A stretch of DNA of 64,000 nt from Salisediminibacterium beveridgei (GTDB taxonomy: Bacteria > Bacillota > Bacilli > Bacillales > Salisediminibacteriaceae), in NCBI RefSeq assembly GCF_001721685.1, contig NZ_CP012502.1, forward strand, positions 1,488,001 through 1,552,000, given 5' to 3'. The stretch's first letter is position 1. Each line of letters begins with the position of its first letter. The notes beneath the pieces were generated by a model. That model saw only the letters and a program-made list of their open reading frames with translations, ran no database searches and was not told where the DNA came from. The translations under genes were made by a program, and so were the position numbers. Shown piece by piece: positions 1-8,045 of this stretch.

Positions 1-1
1 T

Positions 2-613
2 GTATTAAATGTCGGTGGCGGATTTGGTATTCGTTACAGCACGCACGATGAACCTTTACCTTTAGGCAAATACATCGAGAAAACTGTACAGGCTGCTAAG
101 CAAGAGGCTGATTCACGAGGGATGAAAGTGCCGGAAATCTGGATCGAACCTGGACGTGCTATGGTAGGTGAAGCAGGGACTACCATGTATTCGATCGGAT
201 CCCGTAAAGAAATCCCAACATTAAGGACTTATTTATCTGTTGATGGCGGAATGACTGATAATATTCGTCCGGCATTGTATCAGGCTGAATATGAAGCGGT
301 GGTAGCGAACAAAGGAAATGAACCGGAAGAAGAACTGGTGTCGATTGCGGGTCGGTGTTGTGAGAGCGGAGATATGCTGATATGGGATTTGAAAATCCCT
401 CATACCGTACCAGGTGATTTACTGGCTGTCTCCTCAACTGGCGCCTATGGTTATGCGATGGCAAGTAACTATAACCGGATGCTCAGACCGGCAGTGGTCT
501 TTGTCGAAGATGGTCACCATGAATGTGTGATCGAGCGTGAACAATATGAAGATCTTGTCAGAAAAGAGAGTAGATACAGTAGAATTAATCCCGTATTAAA
601 AAGAATGGGTTGA
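2..613 (+). CDS. lysA: Diaminopimelate decarboxylase, C-terminal part (5' truncated by window edge)
   Basis: PLP enzyme that decarboxylates meso-diaminopimelate to L-lysine in the cytosol, the last step of lysine synthesis. The reading frame is open from base 2, so the 5' part lies outside the window. Visible motifs are the phosphate-binding glycine loop (NVGGGFG), the EPGR motif (EPGRAMVGEAG) and the active-site CESGD motif, followed by the TGAYGY and NYN stretch typical of the C-terminal beta-barrel. About 203 codons are present of the roughly 440 usual for the family. In B. subtilis lysA is likewise followed by ppiB, which supports the assignment. Confidence 0.97.
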   Translation, partial: VLNVGGGFGIRYSTHDEPLPLGKYIEKTVQAAKQEADSRGMKVPEIWIEPGRAMVGEAGTTMYSIGSRKEIPTLRTYLSVDGGMTDNIRPALYQAEYEAVVANKGNEPEEELVSIAGRCCESGDMLIWDLKIPHTVPGDLLAVSSTGAYGYAMASNYNRMLRPAVVFVEDGHHECVIEREQYEDLVRKESRYSRINPVLKRMG

Positions 614-700
614 AAAATGGTTTCAATTCGATCAGGTTTCCATTAAACTGAAGATGCATCAACTAAAAATATTGTAAAATGAATTCAGGAGGCTATGTAT

Positions 701-1135
701 ATGAAAAAAGGGGAAATTTCTTTTGAGAATGGCGAAAAAATTGAAATTGAATTTTTTCCTGAGGCAGCGCCAGGGACAGTAGAGAACTTTGAAAAACTGG
801 CCAATGACGGTTTTTATAACGGCTTGTCATTTCACCGGGTGATACCGGGATTTGTCGCACAGGGCGGATGCCCACATGGAACAGGCACGGGTGGACCGGG
901 TTATACGATCAAATGTGAGACAGAAAACAATCCGCATAAACACCAACGCGGAAGTCTATCTATGGCACATGCCGGGAAAGACACAGGAGGCAGCCAATTT
1001 TTTGTTGTTTTTGCGCCACAACCTCATTTAAACGGTGTTCATACCGTTTTTGGTCAGGTCACTGAAGGCTTGGATGTAGTAGACCGTATTAAACAAGGTG
1101 ACGTGATGCAGGAAGTAAAAGTATTCGATTTATAA
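701..1135 (+). CDS. ppiB: Cyclophilin-type peptidyl-prolyl cis-trans isomerase
   Basis: Cytosolic cyclophilin that catalyses cis-trans isomerisation of X-Pro bonds. The 144-residue protein is a single cyclophilin domain with the FHRVIPGF active-site Arg stretch, the GTGTGGPGY loop and the GSQFF core motif. It has no signal peptide. An AGGAGG at 687-692 is 8 nt from the ATG at 701 but only 2 nt from an in-frame ATG at 695, so 701 is chosen. It lies 87 nt after lysA in the same orientation, as in B. subtilis, and is followed by an intrinsic terminator. Confidence 0.95.
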   Translation: MKKGEISFENGEKIEIEFFPEAAPGTVENFEKLANDGFYNGLSFHRVIPGFVAQGGCPHGTGTGGPGYTIKCETENNPHKHQRGSLSMAHAGKDTGGSQFFVVFAPQPHLNGVHTVFGQVTEGLDVVDRIKQGDVMQEVKVFDL

Positions 1136-1144
1136 GATCAGCCA

Positions 1145-1175
1145 GGCAGACTGAACACATCAGTCTGCCTCTTTT
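1145..1175 (+). terminator. Intrinsic terminator after ppiB
   Basis: A perfect 10-bp stem, GGCAGACTGA paired with TCAGTCTGCC, around a 5-nt loop is followed by TCTTTT. It sits 9 nt after the ppiB stop codon. Confidence 0.85.
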
Positions 1176-1256
1176 AATACTTCACAGGCATGTTTCAGTT
1201 TACTGAAGGAATGAGGCATCAGTGCAACCAAGGCTCGGCGAAAAGCCGAATTTACT

Positions 1257-1745
1257 TTATTTTCGGCTGAAAGATGACGGGGCTTGTACAGCGACTACCT
1301 CACCAGTGACGCAATGTTCAGTGCCGGCAAATACTTGAATGTGTACTTTGAATTTTTTCGGATGAATTTCTTCCACTTTTCCAATAGCCATCAGTTCAAC
1401 ATTATGTGGTGTGGGTTTAAGATATTCGAGCTGAAGTGACGCAGTAACAAATCTGGGAGCAGGTTCATCATCTCCAGGTTCATAACCATTCAAACGGTGT
1501 TTCATCAGTGCAGCTGATCCGGTTCCATGGCAATCTACAACGGATGCCAGCAATCCTCCATATACAAAACCAGGAATGGCAATGTGTGAATTCCTCGGAT
1601 GGTACAAAGTGACAGTTTCATCGTTTTTCCCCCAGCCAGTCCTCAGTTGTAATCCATCTTTGTTCAACCTTCCGCAACCGTAACAATGTGCAAAATCATC
1701 GGGATAATCATCTTGTATTGCTTGAAATTCCGGGACCATACTCAT
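1257..1745 (-). CDS. PaaI-like hotdog-fold thioesterase
   Basis: Probable acyl-CoA thioesterase of the 4HBT/PaaI superfamily; the substrate cannot be told from sequence. The 162-residue cytosolic protein has the hotdog segment around IPGFVYGGLLASVVDCHGTG, where family members carry the active-site acidic residue and the helix cap, and a beta-sheet tail ending in VTGEVVAVQ. A short N-terminal stretch holds two Cys (CYGCG). GAGGAGG lies just upstream; the second ATG (1745) has better spacing than the first (1748). It is transcribed towards ppiB and has no clear functional partner nearby. Confidence 0.75.
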   Translation of the reverse strand: MSMVPEFQAIQDDYPDDFAHCYGCGRLNKDGLQLRTGWGKNDETVTLYHPRNSHIAIPGFVYGGLLASVVDCHGTGSAALMKHRLNGYEPGDDEPAPRFVTASLQLEYLKPTPHNVELMAIGKVEEIHPKKFKVHIQVFAGTEHCVTGEVVAVQAPSSFSRK

Positions 1746-1909
1746 CATTCCCTCCTCTGGAAATTGAAATGTTGAAATTTGTTTCTTATCTGTATTCGTT
1801 CTTCAAAAGTCTGAATATTTCCTGCATTGAATGACAGAGAAAGGTTTAGCTTCAATGAATTTAGTGGAATAAGATAACAGATTCACCATATCAGTCAGGG
1901 AGTGAGCAT

Positions 1910-2182
1910 ATGGCCAAAGAAATATATAATGAACGAATCAGAAAAGTTCAAAACGAGCATGTGGTGAAGATTCCACTTGAGATTCTTGAATACTTACATG
2001 CACATCAAGGAGATGAGCTTGCATTTCAGATTGATGAAAAACAGGTTGTGATTCGACCTGCTAGAAAACTTGATTTAACGGGTTTAAAAAACGTCGAAGA
2101 GGATTTCACTGAGGGGATGCGCCATGTACTTGAACGATACGATCAGACATTTCGTACTCTTGCGGATAAAAGGGGGGAGTAA
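1910..2182 (+). CDS. AbrB/SpoVT-type antitoxin, partner of the Doc-like gene
   Basis: The 90-residue protein has an N-terminal swapped-hairpin AbrB fold (roughly residues 8-50: VQNEHVVKIPLEIL, GDELAFQI, QVVIRPA). This fold typically dimerises and binds DNA. The C-terminal 40 residues are charged and helical, as expected for a toxin-neutralising tail. It ends 2 nt before the next gene, whose product is Fic/Doc-like, which is the classic antitoxin-first arrangement. An RBS (AGGGAGTGA) precedes the ATG. The role is inferred from fold and pairing. It probably autorepresses the pair, but no operator was identified. Confidence 0.75.
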   Translation: MAKEIYNERIRKVQNEHVVKIPLEILEYLHAHQGDELAFQIDEKQVVIRPARKLDLTGLKNVEEDFTEGMRHVLERYDQTFRTLADKRGE

Positions 2183-2184
2183 CA

Positions 2185-2580
2185 ATGCGCTATGTATTGC
2201 TCCATGAATTGAAAGCCATTAATACGTTGGTTAACAGGGTATATACACCAGATAAACCTTTTGGTGTCAGAGACGAGGGATTGTTGCTTGAAGCTGCTGA
2301 AAGGCCCATTCAAAGTTTATTTGGAGAAGAAGCTTTTCCTACGTTCTCACTTAAATGCGCTGCATTATTCAGTACAACACTGAAAAACCGTCCGTTTCAC
2401 TATGGCAACCGTCGAACCGGTTTTGCTGCACTTGTTCTGATGCTTTATATGAATGGGTATGAGTTGACTGCAACTGAAAACGAAGCAGAGGCGTTCACGC
2501 GTTACGTTTGGACGGATAGACCATCCATAGGGATTATTTCTGAATGGATTGATAAGCATTCACAGCATATTACTGAATAA
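2185..2580 (+). CDS. Fic/Doc-family (death-on-curing) toxin-like protein with altered active site
   Basis: The 131-residue protein aligns by eye with Doc toxins: a RDEGLLLEAAERP segment near residues 29-41, then the Fic core at residues 69-79. The canonical core is HPFxDGNKRTG. Here it reads RPFHYGNRRTG, so the catalytic His is Arg69 and the acidic position is Tyr73, while Gly74, Asn75, Arg77 and Thr78 are kept. Doc uses that His to phosphorylate EF-Tu, and other Fic proteins use it for AMP transfer, so this copy may be inactive or use other chemistry. It starts 2 nt after the AbrB-like gene with a GGGGGGAG ribosome binding site. Confidence 0.75.
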   Translation: MRYVLLHELKAINTLVNRVYTPDKPFGVRDEGLLLEAAERPIQSLFGEEAFPTFSLKCAALFSTTLKNRPFHYGNRRTGFAALVLMLYMNGYELTATENEAEAFTRYVWTDRPSIGIISEWIDKHSQHITE

Positions 2581-2613
2581 TTTCGACAATCATGTTCACA
2601 ATTAGCAGAAGTC

Positions 2614-2642
2614 TTGCCACGCAAGAAGGTTAGTGCTATGAT
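2614..2642 (+). promoter_or_regulatory. Sigma-A promoter of the rib operon
   Basis: TTGCCA and TATGAT are separated by 17 nt. They lie about 45 nt upstream of the FMN aptamer, so transcription would start near 2649. A perfect 9-bp inverted repeat (TTTAATTGT at 2642-2650, ACAATTAAA at 2667-2675) overlaps the expected start. Confidence 0.6.
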
Positions 2643-2684
2643 TTAATTGTTCACAATAGAACAAACACAATTAAATACAATGAA

Positions 2685-2831
2685 TCATTTCTTCGGGGTC
2701 GGGTGAAATTCCCAACCGGCGGTGATAGAGCAAATGCTTTTAAGTCCGTGACCCGTGAGCAGCAACAAGCTCCCGGTGGATTTGGTGTAATTCCAAAGCC
2801 GACAGTAGAGTCTGGATGGGAGAAGAAATGA
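2685..2831 (+). promoter_or_regulatory. FMN riboswitch (RFN element)
   Basis: This is the FMN-sensing aptamer that controls riboflavin genes. The closing P1 helix is a perfect 10-bp pairing, TCATTTCTTC at 2685-2694 with GAAGAAATGA at 2822-2831. The conserved RFN blocks are in order: GGGTGAAATTCCCAACCGG, CGGTGATAG, AGTCCGTGAC, CCGGTGGATTTGGTG, AATTCCAAAGCCGACAGT and TCTGGATGGGAGAA. It lies between the rib promoter and ribD. Bound FMN is expected to favour the terminator at 3013-3049. Confidence 0.97.
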
Positions 2832-3012
2832 GAGGATTTATATTGCTGAGTCTGTCAAGACGAACCGAGTAATCATTAACAAGCTATCTCTGCTCAAGTT
2901 TCGACATACTTACATCAGCGCATATTCTGCAATTCTGTCGTTTATCAGTGCACACTGATTATCCAGAATGGGCATTGTAGCATAAATCAATCTCATTTGA
3001 ACTGCCATATAC
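2832..3012 (+). other. Long linker between FMN aptamer and terminator (expression platform)
   Basis: About 180 nt with no gene separate the aptamer from its presumed terminator. No obvious strong hairpin or reading frame was found by eye. The mechanism linking FMN binding to the distal terminator must span this stretch. Confidence 0.5.
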
Positions 3013-3049
3013 AAAGACACCCTGAAAAAATTCAGGGTGTCTTTTTTTT
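3013..3049 (+). terminator. Riboswitch-associated terminator upstream of ribD
   Basis: AAGACACCCTGAA pairs with TTCAGGGTGTCTT around an AAAA loop and is followed by a run of T. Its position between the RFN element and ribD fits transcription attenuation by FMN. Confidence 0.9.
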
Positions 3050-3094
3050 ACGTGCGAAGTGAGACATGCTGTTATGTTGAAAGGTGGAGAAGAG

Positions 3095-4183
3095 TTGGAT
3101 AAGCAGTTCATGGAATTAGCCATTAATCTGGCAGAATCAACAGCAGGACAGACATCACCAAATCCTCAAGTCGGTTGTGTGATCGTCAAGAATCATGAAA
3201 TTAAAGGAATTGGAACACATTTAAGAGCGGGTGGCCATCATGCCGAGATTCACGCACTCAAGATGGCAGGGAATGCCGCTAAAGGAGGAACGGCTTACGT
3301 CAGTCTTGAACCTTGTTCTCATCACGGTCAAACACCACCGTGCAGTGATGCATTGATTGAGGCAGGTATTAAACGAGTCGTGATCGCATCCACAGATCCA
3401 AATCCTGAAGTGTCAGGAAAAGGGATTGAACAACTGAGGAATGCCGGTATTCAGGTGGAAACGGGGTTGATGAAGGAGGAAGCGGATTTCATCAATCGCT
3501 GGTTCTTTCACTCGATTACTCACAACATCCCATATATTACACTGAAATTTGCAACGAGTCTGGACGGCAAATTAGCGACATCATCAGGTGAGAGTCAGTG
3601 GATTACAAATGAAAAATCCAGAGAAGATGTCCACCGTTTGCGCCACCGTACAGATGCTATTCTGGTCGGCAGCAAAACAGTCATTGCGGATGATCCGACA
3701 TTGACAACACGTCTGCAAGATGGCGGCAATAATCCCATAAGAATTATTTTGGACCGTTCATTCAAAACACCACCGAAGTCCAGAATTGTCGTTGAAAGAG
3801 ATGCTCCAACCTGGATATATACATTATCCTCTGCTTCTCAAAGAAGGATCAAACAGTTTAATAATAAAGGAACTGCAGTTAACACCATTGATGAAAAAGA
3901 GAATTTTCTTGAAGAGGTACTGAAGAACCTGGCTCATAAAGGAATCCGCTCGCTGCTTGTAGAAGGCGGTGGAACGATCAATGATGCCTTTTTAAACAGC
4001 GGTTTTTTCAATGAAGTGATTCATTATCAGGCACCTGTGATCATTGGTGGAAAAGAAGCAAAATCAGCTTTTTCCGGCACGGGCGTCCAAAATCTGAGTG
4101 ATGCTCCAAGGTTGAAACTCATAAAAGAAGAACGCTTTGATGATGATATAAAACGAACGTATATCAAACAAGGAGGAAAATGA
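3095..4183 (+). CDS. ribD: Bifunctional riboflavin biosynthesis deaminase/reductase RibD
   Basis: Catalyses deamination of the pyrimidinone product of GTP cyclohydrolase II and then reduction of its ribosyl side chain. The N-terminal half is a zinc deaminase with HAEIHAL and the PCSHHGQTPPC zinc motif. The C-terminal half is the dihydrofolate-reductase-like domain, starting near KFATSLDGKLA and including LLVEGGG. A TTG start at 3095 is preceded by AAGGTGGAG at 3081-3089. Upstream in-frame GTG/ATG codons would bury this ribosome binding site. This gives 362 residues, close to the roughly 361 of B. subtilis RibD. It is the first gene of the riboswitch-controlled operon and shares a TGATG overlap with ribE. 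Confidence 0.96.
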   Translation: MDKQFMELAINLAESTAGQTSPNPQVGCVIVKNHEIKGIGTHLRAGGHHAEIHALKMAGNAAKGGTAYVSLEPCSHHGQTPPCSDALIEAGIKRVVIASTDPNPEVSGKGIEQLRNAGIQVETGLMKEEADFINRWFFHSITHNIPYITLKFATSLDGKLATSSGESQWITNEKSREDVHRLRHRTDAILVGSKTVIADDPTLTTRLQDGGNNPIRIILDRSFKTPPKSRIVVERDAPTWIYTLSSASQRRIKQFNNKGTAVNTIDEKENFLEEVLKNLAHKGIRSLLVEGGGTINDAFLNSGFFNEVIHYQAPVIIGGKEAKSAFSGTGVQNLSDAPRLKLIKEERFDDDIKRTYIKQGGK

Positions 4184-4842
4184 TGTTTACAGGAATCGTG
4201 GAAGAAAAAGGAACTATCAGCCGTCTTCAGGAAACCGGTGACGCAATCGTAATGACCATTTCGGCTGATGTTGTCCTAAAAGATGTTCACATGGGCGACA
4301 GTATTTCCGTAAATGGCGTCTGCCTCACTGTGAATGATTTTACTCATTCCACTTTCACAGTGGATATGATGCCTGAAACTGTAAGAAATACAAGCTTAAG
4401 AAATCTTTCCAGTGGGTCAAAAGTGAATCTTGAAAGGGCAATGGCAGCAAATGGGCGATTCGGTGGTCATTTTGTCAGTGGTCACGTGGATGGCATCGGG
4501 ACGATTCGTTCTAAGAAACCTGAATACAATGCTGTCTATTATGAAATTGAAGTGGCTAAACACCTAAGAGATTACATGACTATGAAAGGCAGTGTGTCAG
4601 TGGATGGGACAAGCTTAACGATTTTCGGATTAACAGACACGACATTTACCATTTCTATTATTCCGCACACGTTAGATTGGACCGTGATCGGATCCAAAGG
4701 TCCTGGCGATATTGTGAACATTGAGTGCGATATGCTGGCTAAGTATATGGAAGAGCTCTTGATGAGACGATTTGGTTCGGACGAAAAGTCTTCAGAAAAA
4801 TTAACCGAATCCTATCTCAAAGAACATGGATTCTATTCGTAA
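4183..4842 (+). CDS. ribE: Riboflavin synthase, alpha chain
   Basis: Dismutates two 6,7-dimethyl-8-ribityllumazine molecules into riboflavin and the pyrimidinedione. The protein of about 219 residues shows the internal duplication typical of the trimeric enzyme: MFTGIVEEKG at the N-terminus, GDSISVNGVCLTV in the first barrel and KGSVSVDGTSLT in the second, plus FGGHFVSGHVDG. The ATG at 4183 is 6 nt from AGGAGG (4171-4176) and overlaps the ribD stop as TGATG. A second ATG at 4180 is possible but closer to the ribosome binding site. Confidence 0.96.
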   Translation: MFTGIVEEKGTISRLQETGDAIVMTISADVVLKDVHMGDSISVNGVCLTVNDFTHSTFTVDMMPETVRNTSLRNLSSGSKVNLERAMAANGRFGGHFVSGHVDGIGTIRSKKPEYNAVYYEIEVAKHLRDYMTMKGSVSVDGTSLTIFGLTDTTFTISIIPHTLDWTVIGSKGPGDIVNIECDMLAKYMEELLMRRFGSDEKSSEKLTESYLKEHGFYS

Positions 4843-4861
4843 CTGAAAGGTGGAGAACTTG

Positions 4862-6061
4862 ATGAGTATTTTTGATCCGATAGAAGAAGCGATTTATGCA
4901 CTGGCTCAAGGAGATGTGGTCATTGTCTGTGACGATGAAGATCGTGAGAATGAAGGAGATTTTGTTGCACTTGCAGAAAAGGCATCACCTGAAGTGATTA
5001 ATTTCATGATCAAACATGGGCGAGGCCTTGTATGCGCTCCTATTACTCAGGAACAGGCCAGAAAACTGGATCTTGATCCGATGGTCGACCGTAATTCCGA
5101 TCCTCATGGAACAGCATTTACGATCAGTATAGATCACCGTCATACAACAACGGGTATTTCGGCATCTGAGCGGTCATTAACGATAAAAGCGTTGATTGAC
5201 GAAACAACCAAGCCGGCAGATTTTCAACGTCCTGGTCATATATTCCCGCTTGTCGCAAAAGATGGTGGTGTTTTGCGAAGAGCCGGTCACACAGAAGCGG
5301 CTGTGGATTTAGCACGAATGAGTGGTTCTAAACCGGCAGGTGTGATTTGTGAAATCATTAAAGAAGACGGTGAAATGGCCAGGGTACCGGATTTGAAGAA
5401 AGTGAAAGATGAATTCGGTTTAAAAATGGTCACAATCAAGGATCTGATCAAATACCGCAACCGAAAAGATAAATTGGTTCAGCGTGAAGTGGAAATTGAT
5501 CTTCCGACTGAATTGGGCTCATTTAAAGCATTCGGCTACTCGAATATCGTCGATGGCAAGGAACATGTAGCTATGGTAAAAGGCGATATCGGCGGGGAAA
5601 AACCAACACTTGTAAGAGTTCACTCCGAATGCCTTACAGGTGATGTGTTTGGATCCAAACGATGTGACTGTGGCCCTCAACTTGAAGCAGCTCTCAGTCA
5701 AATTGAAGCGGAAGGATCGGGGATACTGCTCTACATGCGTCAGGAAGGCAGAGGGATCGGTCTCCTGAATAAAATGAGAGCCTATAAGCTTCAAGAAGAA
5801 GGATATGACACCGTGGAAGCGAATGAAAAGCTTGGCTTTGCACCGGATCTCAGGGATTATGGAATTGGAGCTCAGATTTTGAGAGATCTGGGTGTGAAGA
5901 AAATGCGACTGTTAACAAATAACCCAAGAAAAGTAAAAGGACTCGACGGGTATGATTTGGAAATCGTGGAACGGGTCCAACTTCAAATGGCATCGTCGAA
6001 AGATAACGAGAAATATATGAAAACGAAGCGTGATAAATTGGGTCACATGCTGCATTTATAA
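4862..6061 (+). CDS. ribBA: Bifunctional 3,4-dihydroxy-2-butanone 4-phosphate synthase / GTP cyclohydrolase II
   Basis: Supplies both precursors of riboflavin. Roughly residues 1-200 form the RibB domain, with the acidic metal-binding loop [11 protein letters not shown] and the later GHTEAAVDL motif. The rest is the RibA domain, with the zinc ligands in [15 protein letters not shown] and the [10 protein letters not shown] signature. The 399-residue length is that of the Bacillus fusion enzyme. The start is the ATG at 4862 behind AAAGGTGGAG; an earlier in-frame GTG lies inside that ribosome binding site. It follows ribE by 19 nt. Confidence 0.97.
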   Translation: MSIFDPIEEAIYALAQGDVVIVCDDEDRENEGDFVALAEKASPEVINFMIKHGRGLVCAPITQEQARKLDLDPMVDRNSDPHGTAFTISIDHRHTTTGISASERSLTIKALIDETTKPADFQRPGHIFPLVAKDGGVLRRAGHTEAAVDLARMSGSKPAGVICEIIKEDGEMARVPDLKKVKDEFGLKMVTIKDLIKYRNRKDKLVQREVEIDLPTELGSFKAFGYSNIVDGKEHVAMVKGDIGGEKPTLVRVHSECLTGDVFGSKRCDCGPQLEAALSQIEAEGSGILLYMRQEGRGIGLLNKMRAYKLQEEGYDTVEANEKLGFAPDLRDYGIGAQILRDLGVKKMRLLTNNPRKVKGLDGYDLEIVERVQLQMASSKDNEKYMKTKRDKLGHMLHL

Positions 6062-6132
6062 TACTGAAATGAAGTATTTGGGCCATAGCATCATAAATTT
6101 TGAATTATACAATTTATTGGAGGATGACAAAC

Positions 6133-6597
6133 ATGGGAAAAACATTCGAAGGACATTTAGTAGGATCAGGACTGAAATTTGGTATTGTGGTTGGGCGATT
6201 TAATGAATTCATTACAAGCAAACTTCTTGGTGGTGCAGAGGATGCACTGAAACGACATGGTGTAGACGATGATAATGTGGATATCGCCTGGGTGCCAGGC
6301 GCTTATGAAATTCCAATGATTGCAAAACGAATGGCTGATTCGGGGAAATATGATGCTGTGATTACGCTGGGCACTGTTATTCGAGGGTCGACACCTCATT
6401 TTGACTATGTATGCAGTGAGGTTTCTAAAGGTGTTGCGCAAGTATCCATGCAAACAGGTGTCCCAACGATCTTCGGTGTGATTACTACAGATACCATTGA
6501 GCAGGCCATTGAACGTGCAGGCACGAAAGCAGGTAACAAAGGCTGGGATTCTGCCATGAGCGCCATTGAAATGGCACATTTAACGAAGCAATTCTAA
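6133..6597 (+). CDS. ribH: 6,7-dimethyl-8-ribityllumazine synthase
   Basis: Condenses the RibA/RibD-derived pyrimidine with dihydroxybutanone phosphate to lumazine; the family forms 60-subunit capsids around riboflavin synthase. The 154-residue protein has [13 protein letters not shown], the VPGAYEIP loop and the [14 protein letters not shown] active site with the catalytic His. The start at 6133 is 9 nt after GGAGG; upstream in-frame codons have no ribosome binding site. It is the last gene of the rib operon, followed by a strong terminator. Confidence 0.97.
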   Translation: MGKTFEGHLVGSGLKFGIVVGRFNEFITSKLLGGAEDALKRHGVDDDNVDIAWVPGAYEIPMIAKRMADSGKYDAVITLGTVIRGSTPHFDYVCSEVSKGVAQVSMQTGVPTIFGVITTDTIEQAIERAGTKAGNKGWDSAMSAIEMAHLTKQF

Positions 6598-6620
6598 GTA
6601 AATCTATCACTTAATACTCG

Positions 6621-6650
6621 AAAGAGACCGCTGGGTTCAGCGGTCTCTTT
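6621..6650 (+). terminator. Bidirectional terminator between ribH and ypuF
   Basis: AAAGAGACCGCTG and CAGCGGTCTCTTT form a perfect 13-bp stem around GGTT, with A-rich and T-rich flanks on both strands. It lies between convergent genes. The last codons and stop of the minus-strand ypuF gene fall inside it. Confidence 0.9.
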
Positions 6651-7155
6651 GTTTAGCTTTCTTACGTTTTGATTTCTCCCGTTCTTCAATGACATCACTG
6701 CGATCACGAAGCCGATGTCTGAAGGTTAAATCGTCATCGATCGTATTGGAAAGCCACTCTACTTGCAGTTTATCACATTTCTCGATACAAGCTTTTTCAA
6801 GCCGGGTATCCGTTAAAGGAAGATTGAAATTTTCGAACGATTGTTCATCAAGGTTTCGTTGAATGCGTTCTTCCACAAAATAAATGACCTTTTTTTCATC
6901 AATGCCTAATGAGTCAAGGACACCTGGTGAATTTGCAATGTGTTCAAGAACTTTTCTGTATAGTCTGTTGCTGCCTTTTCGATTTTTTTGCCGCTCATGG
7001 TAAACTGCTACAGCCAGTTGAATCAGGGTAAGCCATTTAGGGTCACGTTCAGTTTCAATCCAATGTTCCTCCATGATTTCATGACATTCAAAGTAGTCTC
7101 TTGTTCCATTAAAATGAATCAGAAAATCTAAGTAGGGTTCCGGATAATGATGCAT
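6637..7155 (-). CDS. ypuF: DUF309 protein YpuF
   Basis: Function unknown. The 172-residue protein carries the DUF309 helical bundle, with the FNGTRDYFECHEIMEEHW signature near the N-terminus and LIQLAVAVYHERQ in the next helix. The conserved Glu, Cys and His of this signature look like a possible metal site (inference). The C-terminal tail is very basic (KSKRKKAKQ). The start at 7155 has GGAGG 8 nt upstream. B. subtilis has ypuF at the same place, next to scpA. Confidence 0.85.
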   Translation of the reverse strand: MHHYPEPYLDFLIHFNGTRDYFECHEIMEEHWIETERDPKWLTLIQLAVAVYHERQKNRKGSNRLYRKVLEHIANSPGVLDSLGIDEKKVIYFVEERIQRNLDEQSFENFNLPLTDTRLEKACIEKCDKLQVEWLSNTIDDDLTFRHRLRDRSDVIEEREKSKRKKAKQRDR

Positions 7156-7247
7156 GACATATCCCTCCAAATGAATCGAATCTATTCAATACCACCTTTA
7201 ATAATAAACGATCATCTGGCAGTTGTGAAGATGGATGTAATAAACGG

Positions 7248-7276
7248 TTATAGGTCATGCAGAAATATGGTATACT
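7248..7276 (+). promoter_or_regulatory. Promoter of scpA operon
   Basis: TATACT at 7271-7276 has an extended -10 (TGG directly upstream). A weak -35 (TTATAG) lies 17 nt before it. It is 25 nt upstream of the scpA start. Confidence 0.5.
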
Positions 7277-7301
7277 CAAAAACAGGAAAGGGATGACCGC
7301 C

Positions 7302-8042
7302 ATGCTTCAGTACAGCGTGAAACTTCACAGCTTTGAAGGGCCACTTGATCTTTTACTGCATTTAATCCAAAGCAATGATTTGGATTTATACGACATTCCA
7401 GTTCGGGAGATCACGGATCAGTACATGACTTACATACATACGATGCAGGAGCTTCATTTGGATATTGCCAGTGAATACCTAGTTATGGCCGCCACACTTC
7501 TGCAAATGAAAAGTAAGTTGCTGCTCCCGATAGAGGAAGTGGACTTCGAGGAGGAGATGCTCGATTTCGAAGAAGATCAAAGAGATGAACTGATGAATAA
7601 ATTAATCGAGTATAAAAAGTACAAGGATGCAGCATCGGAACTGAAAGATCGAGAGAAGAAAAGGAGCGATCTGTTTTCAAAACCAATGTCAGATTTGACT
7701 CCCTTTTTAGATGGTTCTGTGAAGGAAATGGAAGTTGATGCTTCTCTTTATGACATGCTGAAGGCATTTCGAAAAATGAAAAAAAGGCAAGATCAATCTG
7801 AACCTGTTTTCAGAAAAATCCAGAGAGAATCAGTACCGATTGAACAGAAAATGGGCGATATTATGCAAAGATTGAGTGGATTGAATGGTGCATCCTCTTT
7901 TTCTCTATTGATTATTGACTATGAGCACCATGAACTGGTCGTTACTTTTCTCGCACTTTTGGAATTGATGAAATCAAACGCTGTTCGTTGTGTTCAACAG
8001 GATAATTTTGATGACATCTGGATCTATCAGCGGGAGGTCTGA
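7302..8042 (+). CDS. scpA: Segregation and condensation protein A (kleisin of SMC)
   Basis: Kleisin subunit that closes the Smc ring and recruits ScpB for chromosome condensation and origin segregation. The protein of about 246 residues begins with FEGPLDLLLHLI and continues with YLVMAATLLQMKSKLLLP, both conserved in ScpA. A helical middle region follows, and the C-terminal winged-helix end (FLALLELMKSNAV) binds the Smc head. The start at 7302 matches the family N-terminus; an ATG at 7293 is possible. scpB follows 3 nt later. Confidence 0.95.
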   Translation: MLQYSVKLHSFEGPLDLLLHLIQSNDLDLYDIPVREITDQYMTYIHTMQELHLDIASEYLVMAATLLQMKSKLLLPIEEVDFEEEMLDFEEDQRDELMNKLIEYKKYKDAASELKDREKKRSDLFSKPMSDLTPFLDGSVKEMEVDASLYDMLKAFRKMKKRQDQSEPVFRKIQRESVPIEQKMGDIMQRLSGLNGASSFSLLIIDYEHHELVVTFLALLELMKSNAVRCVQQDNFDDIWIYQREV

Positions 8043-8045
8043 GCA

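Noticed and set aside
1231..1250. TCGGC/GCCGA hairpin near the end of the thioesterase gene as a terminator
   Set aside because: The stem is short and no T-run follows on either strand.
2832..3012. Possible leader peptide between the FMN aptamer and terminator
   Set aside because: No start codon with a ribosome binding site followed by a plausible short frame was found.
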